Assembly (NCBI GenBank): GCA_046050405.1
Contig: JBJOPY010000172.1
Span: forward strand, 1-5,295
From: JADKCL01 sp046050405
GTDB taxonomy: Bacteria; Bacteroidota; Bacteroidia; J057; JADKCL01
Reading direction: 5' to 3'
DNA: 5,295 nt
Position numbers and translations under genes: made by a program. Position 1 is the stretch's first letter. Each line of letters begins with the position of its first letter. The notes beneath the pieces were generated by a model. The model was not told where the DNA came from. It did not search any database and worked only from the letters and a program-made list of their open reading frames with translations. This document shows, one piece after another, positions 1 to 5,295 of the stretch.

Positions 1-1350
1 CGCCACCTGGCCGCCCTCCTTTTCGCCACGATGCCCTTCTTCCCCGTCACCGGCGGGGCTGTCGCGCTGCAGCCCCTTCTGCTCAACTCCTTCATGAACA
101 TTCGCTCCTCGGGAAGGATCCGGTGGAAGGATCTTATTCCGATCGTGGCCTATCCCTTGTACAGCAGTCTGGTTTGGGTCGGAATGTTCGTCTTGATCTT
201 TCTCCTCGTTGCCAGTGTTTACATCTTGCTGACCTCGGGGATTCGACGATCGCTGGCCTTTGTGTCTGCGGTGGCACTCCTGGCAATCTTCTATGTCATT
301 GCCGACCATCAGCTCATCATGATGTTCTTGAACCCGTCCGGTTTTTTCATCAACAATCGCGTCAATTATCAGATTGCACTGGATTACAACGCAAAAGGGG
401 TGCTGGCCATGGGGGTTTTCAATGCACTGATTGGATTCGGTCATTCCGCGAATTATGCAGGCATCGTCTTTGCCATGGCCCCGCTGGTCGTACTCGCCCA
501 TAAGGGCATCCGGAAGGAACCGATCCTCCAGGACAAACGGATGTTCCTGATAGGTGGCCTTTTCTTCTTCATCGGGGTTCTGACGACCGTATGGTTTTGG
601 AAAGGGATGGGCTTCCTCTATGCTCCGGGCTCCTTGTTCACCCAGATCAACTTCAGCCGCTTCCATTATCTGCTCCCCTTGACCGGCTTCGTGCTTTTGA
701 CACATTCCTGCCTTCAGCTCGACCAACGGAAGGCGCGCTATCTCCTGGTCGCCATGATGGTCGCAGGAGTGGGGTGGCATTGCAAGCTTTATCATGAACT
801 TCACCATTTTAGAGGAGCTCCCGGAAAATTGTCCGATGTTTCGAACTTGCAGACATACCGCCAATTCTTCAGCGAGGAACTGTTCCGGAAGGTCAAGCGC
901 GACTGCGACAGGATCGCCGGCAACCAAAACTACAATGTGGTTGGTTTCTGGATTAGTCCCACGGTCTTGCAATACAATGATTTCAACACACTCGACGGCT
1001 ATCAGAACGTTTATCCGCTCTCTTACGAAAAAGCCTTCATGGACATCATCGCCAGGGAACTCGAGAAGTGTCCGGATATCAAGAAGCGTCCTTTCTTTAA
1101 GGTTTATCGTTGGGCCTATCTCTACAGCTGTGAACTGTACCGGCAAGATGTCGAGGGCTTTGTCAATCGGACCAAGGCGATTCACCAACTGCTGCTGGAT
1201 CCGGGTGCCATCCGTCGACTCAATGGATCGTTTCTCATTTCCATATACAAGGTGGAAGACTTCGGAACGGATCGAATCCGTGAGGTTGCCCATTACCGAA
1301 GCCCGGATGATGATCCCTATCCCAGCGTATACCTCTACCAAGTGCTATGA
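1..1350 (+). CDS. Multi-pass membrane protein, DUF6044/YkoS-like, probable GT-C-type glycosyltransferase (5' truncated)
   Basis: The reading frame is open from the first base, so the gene starts upstream; the ATG at 31 is an internal methionine, not a convincing start. The visible 449 residues (numbered from base 1) contain hydrophobic stretches at about 55-77, 83-102, 150-167, 182-200, 222-238 and 247-260, then a soluble domain from about 270 to the end. Recognisable pieces are SRFHYLLPL (about 219-227), GFWISPTVLQYN (about 315-326), DFNTLDG (327-333) and YPLSY (338-342). From memory these match the DUF6044 family, which includes Bacillus YkoS. Those proteins are roughly 550 residues long, so about 100 N-terminal residues would be missing, including the first loop where GT-C enzymes usually carry their acidic motif. 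It overlaps a GtrB-like gene, as ykoS neighbours ykoT. I infer transfer of a sugar from a polyprenyl-phosphate donor outside the cytoplasm. A glycan transporter or an unrelated membrane protein remains possible; the family call is fairly sure, the activity is not. Confidence 0.72.
   Translation, partial: RHLAALLFATMPFFPVTGGAVALQPLLLNSFMNIRSSGRIRWKDLIPIVAYPLYSSLVWVGMFVLIFLLVASVYILLTSGIRRSLAFVSAVALLAIFYVIADHQLIMMFLNPSGFFINNRVNYQIALDYNAKGVLAMGVFNALIGFGHSANYAGIVFAMAPLVVLAHKGIRKEPILQDKRMFLIGGLFFFIGVLTTVWFWKGMGFLYAPGSLFTQINFSRFHYLLPLTGFVLLTHSCLQLDQRKARYLLVAMMVAGVGWHCKLYHELHHFRGAPGKLSDVSNLQTYRQFFSEELFRKVKRDCDRIAGNQNYNVVGFWISPTVLQYNDFNTLDGYQNVYPLSYEKAFMDIIARELEKCPDIKKRPFFKVYRWAYLYSCELYRQDVEGFVNRTKAIHQLLLDPGAIRRLNGSFLISIYKVEDFGTDRIREVAHYRSPDDDPYPSVYLYQVL
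1347..1350 (+). other. ATGA start/stop overlap (gene 1/gene 2)
   Basis: The TGA stop of the membrane-protein gene (1348-1350) shares bases with the ATG of the glycosyltransferase gene (1347-1349). The 20 bases before this ATG contain no purine-rich Shine-Dalgarno element. Translation of the second gene therefore probably depends on ribosomes finishing the first, which would link production of the two proteins. Confidence 0.8.
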
Positions 1351-2336
1351 AGGAACTGGTCTCCATCATCGTTCCCGTTTACAATGAGGAAAAGAATCTC
1401 GGTCCGCTGATCGAGAAACTGGAGGCGACACTCGAAGGGCATCACTATGAGGTCATCCTCGTCAATGACGGATCCCGAGACAAGAGCTGGGAGGTGATCC
1501 AATCCTACTGTGAAACGAATGATCGGCTCAAGGCTGTCAATTTCAAACGCAACTACGGGCAAACGGCCGCCATCACCTGCGGAATCCAAGAGGCAAATGG
1601 GGAAATCCTAGTCCTGATCGATAGTGACCTTGAAAACGACCCTGCCGACATCCTCGGCCTGCTCAAGAAGCTGGAGGAAGGCTACGATGTGGTGAGCGGG
1701 TGGCGGAAGAACCGGTGGAAGGGGAAATGGCTCACCCGGAAACTGCCTTCCATAATGGCCAACAAGCTGATCTCCATGGTATCCGGTGTCCGGCTGCACG
1801 ACTATGGTTGCACGCTGAAAGCATACCGCAAGGACGTGATCAAGGAAGTGCTGCTATATGGCGAGATGCACAGGTTCATCCCTGTCTATTGCTCCTGGTG
1901 GGGGGGGAAGGTCGGCGAAATGGAAGTGGGCTACCAGCCCCGCAAGCATGGAAAGAGCAATTATGGATTGTTTCGAACCTACAAGGTGATCTTGGATTTG
2001 CTGCTTCTAAGGTTCCTGCAAAAGTACATGAACAGCCCCATCCACTTCTTCGGTGGAGCGGGAATCCTGTCTTTCATCTGCGGGTTCCTATGCGCGGTGC
2101 TGTCCATCGTACTCAAGCTGTTCCCCCAGCACCACTGGCTTCACCGAGACTTCATCCAGTCCCCGCTGCCCATCCTCATCGTGATGTTTTTCATCATGGG
2201 AACCCTCATGGTCCTGATCGGGGTGAATTCCGAGATGGTCATGCGCACCTACTTCGAAAGCCAGGGAAAGTTCCCCTACTCGGTCAAGGAAGCGGTGAAC
2301 ATCTCCCCAAAAGCAGCTTCTCCCTTGTCTAGATGA
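1347..2336 (+). CDS. Family 2 glycosyltransferase, GtrB/ArnC/DPM1-like, membrane-anchored polyprenyl-phosphate sugar transferase
   Basis: The product has 329 residues, a usual length for GtrB/ArnC-type enzymes, which move a sugar from a nucleotide donor to undecaprenyl phosphate at the inner face of the cytoplasmic membrane. The GT-A fold starts at once with SIIVPVYNEE (6-15), followed by NDGS (40-43), the metal-binding DSD (92-94), DYGCTLKAYR (152-161), EMHRF (173-177) and KHGKSNYG (200-207). Two hydrophobic segments follow at about 233-257 and 273-297, as expected for the GtrB subgroup. The ATG at 1347 is the right start because the first beta strand begins within six residues. The segment after DSD reads LENDPA where relatives commonly have LQDPPE, a modest divergence. 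The gene contains an eight-G run at 1900-1907. It overlaps both neighbours by four bases. The sugar cannot be read from sequence; glucose, mannose, GlcNAc or an amino sugar are all possible. Confidence 0.93.
   Translation: MKELVSIIVPVYNEEKNLGPLIEKLEATLEGHHYEVILVNDGSRDKSWEVIQSYCETNDRLKAVNFKRNYGQTAAITCGIQEANGEILVLIDSDLENDPADILGLLKKLEEGYDVVSGWRKNRWKGKWLTRKLPSIMANKLISMVSGVRLHDYGCTLKAYRKDVIKEVLLYGEMHRFIPVYCSWWGGKVGEMEVGYQPRKHGKSNYGLFRTYKVILDLLLLRFLQKYMNSPIHFFGGAGILSFICGFLCAVLSIVLKLFPQHHWLHRDFIQSPLPILIVMFFIMGTLMVLIGVNSEMVMRTYFESQGKFPYSVKEAVNISPKAASPLSR
1900..1907 (+). repeat. Eight-G homopolymer tract inside the glycosyltransferase gene
   Basis: Eight consecutive G bases encode the end of Trp185 plus Gly186-Gly187. 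Loss of one G would bring in a stop at 1987-1989, before the two membrane helices. Gain of one G would shift into a frame that stays open to about 2332 but has no matching membrane segments. The tract is long enough to be worth noting as a possible slippage site but short for a proven contingency locus. Confidence 0.9.
2333..2336 (+). other. ATGA start/stop overlap (gene 2/gene 3)
   Basis: The TGA stop of the glycosyltransferase gene (2334-2336) overlaps the ATG of the first methyltransferase gene (2333-2335). The preceding 20 bases are pyrimidine-rich and show no Shine-Dalgarno element, so re-initiation by terminating ribosomes is the likeliest way this gene is translated. Confidence 0.8.
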
Positions 2337-3070
2337 GCGGCACGTCCTACACGCCAGAGGAGTTCAGCACCAACTACCCGCCCGGTATGCACAATTACTA
2401 TTGGACCCATGCCCGAAACAGAATCCTGCTGCGTGAATTGCGGAAAGAGGGGCTCTCAGGCAGGAAGTTTCTGGAAATCGGGTGTGCGACCGGCTTGGTG
2501 GTGAGCTACCTCCGGCAACATGGGCTTCAAGTTTGGGGTGCCGAATCGGGGGATCCCGTGGTTTTGGATGGGGCGGAGGGCTTCATATTCACCCGCCAGG
2601 ACTGTCTCGACCTGCCGGCGGAGTTCAGGAAATCCATCGAGGTGGTGATGCTTCTGGATGTGATCGAGCACCTGGAGGATCCGGCCGGATTTCTGAAGTC
2701 AGTCGCCGAAGCATATCCGAATGCCGGGCACATGATCCTCTCCGTGCCCTCCCGCAGCGAACTCTGGAGCTCGTACGATGTGGAATACCGGCACTTCCGC
2801 CGATATGATTTCCAGAAGATGCGCGAGACCGTCGCACCCTTGCCCTATCGGTTGCACAAGATGAACTACCTCTTCACCCTCCTCTACCTTCCGGCATGGA
2901 TCGCAGCCATGACCAGTGGCAAGCGCAATCATGTGGTAAGGCCGCCACTGACGCGGGGTGCCATTCGCATCCATCGGCTTCTTTCTTGGTGGTTGTACAT
3001 GGACTACCTGGTCATCCCCGGGGCAGTATGGGGCAGCTCCATTCTCGCAGTTTTGAAGAGGGGTCAATAA
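2333..3070 (+). CDS. Class I SAM-dependent methyltransferase (Methyltransf_23-like)
   Basis: A 245-residue protein with a Rossmann-type SAM-binding core. Motif I is FLEIGCATG (46-54); E71 in GAES (69-72), at the end of the next strand, is the likely ribose-binding acid; LLDVIEHLEDP (107-117) is the typical post-motif segment; SVPS (137-140) precedes an H-F-R-R-Y stretch (154-158) common in this subgroup. Residues before 45 resemble the lead-in of methyltransferases found in O-antigen and capsule clusters. The C-terminal third carries hydrophobic stretches at about 178-192 and 224-240, which could hold the enzyme at the membrane or form a substrate pocket. The start at 2333 overlaps the glycosyltransferase stop; a later Met19 is possible but would discard family-like sequence. 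I infer methylation of a sugar hydroxyl or amino group or of a lipid-linked intermediate. The acceptor is unknown, and an isoprenoid or quinone substrate cannot be excluded. Confidence 0.87.
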   Translation: MSGTSYTPEEFSTNYPPGMHNYYWTHARNRILLRELRKEGLSGRKFLEIGCATGLVVSYLRQHGLQVWGAESGDPVVLDGAEGFIFTRQDCLDLPAEFRKSIEVVMLLDVIEHLEDPAGFLKSVAEAYPNAGHMILSVPSRSELWSSYDVEYRHFRRYDFQKMRETVAPLPYRLHKMNYLFTLLYLPAWIAAMTSGKRNHVVRPPLTRGAIRIHRLLSWWLYMDYLVIPGAVWGSSILAVLKRGQ

Positions 3071-3080
3071 AAGACGCTGA

Positions 3081-3887
3081 ATGAAAGACCAGAAAACAGC
3101 CCAGGCATTTGCTGCCTCCTGGAACAACCTCCCGGATGGTTCTGTCTATGACTTCGATCAATTTGTCGATTGGTTTGCTCCGCTGACCGAGCTTGACTTC
3201 AGGGACAAGGATGTGCTCGAACTTGGATGCGGGAATGCAAGCCTGATGGTGCATGGCACCCTATGGAAGCCGAGATCCATGACGGGTGTCGATCTGGGTG
3301 ACAGTGTTCGCACCGCCCAAGCCAATATGGAGAAGACTGGCTACGCCGCCTTCTCCATTGTCCAGGAGGATCTGACGACCTACAGTTCCAAAGGCAAATT
3401 TGACTTGGTTTACTCCATCGGAGTGCTCCATCACTTGAAGGAACCCCATGCGGGCTTCCTTGCCGTGCTGGAAAACACCAAACCAGGTGGCCGTTTCCAT
3501 TGCTGGGTCTATGCGCGGGAAGGAAACGTTCTCATCCGATATGTCGTGGATCCCATCCGCAGGGTGGCTTCCCATCTGCCTTGGTGGCTGAACAAATACT
3601 TCATCGCCACACCGCTGGCTTTCCTTTACTTCTTGTACGCCCATTTGATCGTTGCGCTGCGGCTTTCATTCATGCCGATCTACGCCTATAGCAAGTGGAT
3701 CACCCGGAGAGGGTTCCTGTTTTTCCGCCATGTGGCATTTGACCAGCTGGTCACACCCCAAACCACCTATATCCGGAAAGCGACCATCGAGGGATGGCTT
3801 CGATCATCTGGGAAAATCGATGGGAGCAGCACCTACATCATTTTCCGGAACGGAAACTCGTGGAAATTTGGTGCGAAATTGAAGTAA
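3081..3887 (+). CDS. Class I SAM-dependent methyltransferase, second and distinct type
   Basis: A 268-residue protein with clear SAM-binding motifs: VLELGCGNA (45-53, motif I), TGVDLGDS (68-75, with Asp71 as the expected ribose-binding acid), a QED segment (95-97), YSIGVLHHLKEP (111-122) and a KPGGRF turn (134-139) followed by WVYAREGN (142-149). The start is supported by the N-terminal AASWNNLPDG segment (11-20), which is typical of this subgroup and leads directly into the fold. A strongly hydrophobic stretch lies at about 174-203, inserted between the core and the C-terminal segment with TPQTTY (225-230) and EGWL (237-240), which probably helps bind the substrate. It lies 10 bp after the previous methyltransferase and 3 bp before the amidotransferase. 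Motif I and the flanks differ from the upstream methyltransferase, so the two are not recent duplicates. A role in modifying a surface glycan or its precursor is inferred from context; the acceptor is unknown. Confidence 0.88.
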   Translation: MKDQKTAQAFAASWNNLPDGSVYDFDQFVDWFAPLTELDFRDKDVLELGCGNASLMVHGTLWKPRSMTGVDLGDSVRTAQANMEKTGYAAFSIVQEDLTTYSSKGKFDLVYSIGVLHHLKEPHAGFLAVLENTKPGGRFHCWVYAREGNVLIRYVVDPIRRVASHLPWWLNKYFIATPLAFLYFLYAHLIVALRLSFMPIYAYSKWITRRGFLFFRHVAFDQLVTPQTTYIRKATIEGWLRSSGKIDGSSTYIIFRNGNSWKFGAKLK

Positions 3888-3890
3888 GCC

Positions 3891-5295
3891 ATGTGCGGGA
3901 TAGCAGGTTTCATCGGGAAAGGGACGGAGCGGGATCTGAAGGCGATGATTCAATCCATCTCCTATCGTGGCCCTGACCATCAGGGAACCTTCCTCGGAGA
4001 CGGGGTCGGACTTGCACATGCCCGGCTGAGCATCATCGACCTGTCCCCTGAGGCTCACCAGCCTTTCTTTTCCCAAGACCATTCCATCGCCATCACCTTC
4101 AACGGTGAAATCTACAACTTCATAGAACTGAGGGAGACCCTCCTGAGAACGGGCAGATACGCCTTCCGAACCCGCTCGGACACCGAGGTCTTGATCTACC
4201 TCTATGAGGAGTACGGCACCGCGATGCTAGGCCTGCTGAATGGAATGTTTGCCTTCGGAATCTGGGACTTCCGCAAGCGACGGCTCCTGATGGCAAGGGA
4301 TCGCATGGGCAAGAAACCCCTGTTTTATGCACAGGTCGGGGACAACCTGATCTTTGCCTCCGAGCTCAAGGCGATTCAGCACCATCCGCTGGTCTCATCG
4401 GAGGTCAACCTGGAGGCGCTGAATGAATACCTCACATTCGAGTACGTCCCCACTCCGCACAGCATCATTCAGGGAATTCAGAAACTGGAGCCTGGATGTT
4501 ACTTCCTGTGGGAGAAGGGTGGAATAGTTGAGAAAAAACCATTTTACCGCATCGATTTCCACCCTACGGAATCTGATGCCAAGACAGCCGCATCCCGATT
4601 GGATGACCTGCTGGACGATTCCGTGAAGCTGAGAATGGTCAGCGACGTTCCACTGGGTGTATTCCTCAGCGGCGGGCTGGACAGCTCGCTGGTGGCCTAC
4701 TACGCACAAAAGAATTCGATGCAAAAGATCAAGACCTTTTCGATCGGATTCAGCGAAAAGTCCTATGATGAGAGCGATTACGCCTCAGCAGTCGCCAGGC
4801 ATCTGGGCACGGAGCACCATTCCAAAATCCTTTCCGCCACCGACACCCTGGATCTATTGGAAGGCCTCTACCAGAGGCTCGACGAACCATTTGCCGATGC
4901 CTCCCTGATTCCCACACACCTCCTATCCTGCTTCGCACGACAGCAGGTGACGGTGGCCTTGGGCGGGGATGGAAGCGATGAATTGCTGGCAGGCTATCCC
5001 ACTTTCCTTTCCGACCGCGTGTCAGGACCCTTTGTTGCCATGCCCAGATTCGTGCTCAGGTCGATCAGAAAACTTGCGAGGTTCCTGCCTGTGAGTGACG
5101 AAAACATCAGCCTCGATTTCAAAATCAAACAATTCCTGCGCGGATTTGAAATGGAGCGGAAGCATGTTTTCACCCTATGGCTCGGTGCCTTTCTGCCCTC
5201 AGAGAAGCAGAAGCTCCTGAGTCCTGACACGCTTGCCGACCTCCGGGGCGCACACGGGCTGGAAATCATTGACCAATGGTTGGACGAGCTTCCTT
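3891..5295 (+). CDS. Glutamine-hydrolysing asparagine synthase-type amidotransferase, AsnB/AsnO-like (3' truncated)
   Basis: The frame stays open from the ATG at 3891 to the window edge, giving 468 residues of a protein that is usually about 550-640 long. The N-terminal half is a class II glutaminase: Cys2 becomes the nucleophile after removal of Met1, with RGPD (26-29), Arg45 in RLSIID, FNGEIYN (70-76) and Asp97 in RSDTE lining the glutamine site. The second half is the ATP-pyrophosphatase synthetase domain with the SGGLDSS loop (260-266) and GGDGSDE (358-364). The catalytic lysine region and C-terminus lie beyond the window. The family uses glutamine-derived ammonia to turn an adenylated carboxylate into an amide. 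True asparagine synthesis is possible, but inside a glycan operon such proteins often amidate sugars, as proposed for WbpS and WbtH in O-antigen clusters, so a uronic acid substrate is my inference. The start follows the previous stop by 3 bp, with only a weak purine stretch upstream. Confidence 0.95.
   Translation, partial: MCGIAGFIGKGTERDLKAMIQSISYRGPDHQGTFLGDGVGLAHARLSIIDLSPEAHQPFFSQDHSIAITFNGEIYNFIELRETLLRTGRYAFRTRSDTEVLIYLYEEYGTAMLGLLNGMFAFGIWDFRKRRLLMARDRMGKKPLFYAQVGDNLIFASELKAIQHHPLVSSEVNLEALNEYLTFEYVPTPHSIIQGIQKLEPGCYFLWEKGGIVEKKPFYRIDFHPTESDAKTAASRLDDLLDDSVKLRMVSDVPLGVFLSGGLDSSLVAYYAQKNSMQKIKTFSIGFSEKSYDESDYASAVARHLGTEHHSKILSATDTLDLLEGLYQRLDEPFADASLIPTHLLSCFARQQVTVALGGDGSDELLAGYPTFLSDRVSGPFVAMPRFVLRSIRKLARFLPVSDENISLDFKIKQFLRGFEMERKHVFTLWLGAFLPSEKQKLLSPDTLADLRGAHGLEIIDQWLDELP

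Noticed and set aside
31..33. ATG at 31 as the start of the membrane-protein gene
   Set aside because: The frame is open to the first base, the residues before it are hydrophobic and continuous with the protein, and the product would be well short of the family length. The gene is treated as 5' truncated.
794..1387. 197-residue open frame overlapping the 3' half of the membrane-protein gene
   Set aside because: Composition is rich in Arg, Ser and Thr with no recognisable motif, and it lies in another frame of a well-supported gene; it is a chance shadow.
1700..2332. 210-residue open frame inside the glycosyltransferase gene
   Set aside because: It is rich in Pro, His and Gly with no domain. 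It matters only as the frame that a one-base insertion in the G tract would enter.
3068..3081. Possible terminator or promoter in the largest intergenic gap
   Set aside because: The gap is only 10 bases, with no hairpin or T-run and no -10/-35 pair that I can support; the genes read as one operon.
2699..3127. 142-residue antisense open frame across the methyltransferase junction
   Set aside because: It opposes two clear methyltransferase genes, has no recognisable domain and no start signal.
3261..3644. 127-residue antisense open frame within the second methyltransferase
   Set aside because: It is the reverse complement of conserved SAM-binding motifs, which explains why it is open; no independent support.
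2333..3887. The two methyltransferases as a tandem duplication
   Set aside because: Lengths, motif I wording, N-terminal lead-ins and C-terminal segments all differ; similarity is limited to the general class I fold.

Overview
The window is a densely packed, one-direction (+) stretch of a bacterial surface-polysaccharide or glycolipid gene cluster. It holds five consecutive protein-coding genes with almost no intergenic DNA. The first is cut by the left edge and the last by the right edge. Base composition looks moderately GC-rich and even across all five genes, with no mobile-element, RNA-gene or CRISPR signal. The organism cannot be named from this window. The gene families occur in many phyla, and none of the four visible starts has a strong Shine-Dalgarno sequence, so I can only say 'bacterium, probably environmental'.

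Layout: (1) 1-1350, the 3' part of a multi-pass membrane protein with a large soluble C-terminal domain, resembling the DUF6044/YkoS family. (2) 1347-2336, a GtrB/ArnC/DPM1-type family 2 glycosyltransferase with two C-terminal membrane helices, which typically makes a polyprenyl-phosphate sugar. (3) 2333-3070 and (4) 3081-3887, two different class I SAM-dependent methyltransferases. (5) 3891 to the window end, a glutamine-hydrolysing asparagine-synthase-type amidotransferase (AsnB/AsnO-like) with an intact glutaminase site and ATP-pyrophosphatase motifs, cut before its C-terminus.

Genes 1/2 and 2/3 overlap by ATGA, 3/4 are 10 bp apart and 4/5 are 3 bp apart, so this is almost certainly one operon whose promoter and terminator lie outside the window. 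My working model is as follows. Gene 2 charges a polyprenyl phosphate with a sugar. Gene 1, a GT-C-like membrane protein, uses that lipid-linked sugar on the outer face of the membrane. The two methyltransferases and the amidotransferase decorate the sugar or another glycan residue, for example O- or N-methylation and uronic acid to uronamide. The family assignments are well supported. The substrates and the joint pathway are inference.

Nothing here proves a wholly new system. The most interesting points are the DUF6044-like/GtrB-like pair with no flippase visible, its linkage to two methyltransferases and an amidotransferase, and an eight-G tract inside the glycosyltransferase gene.
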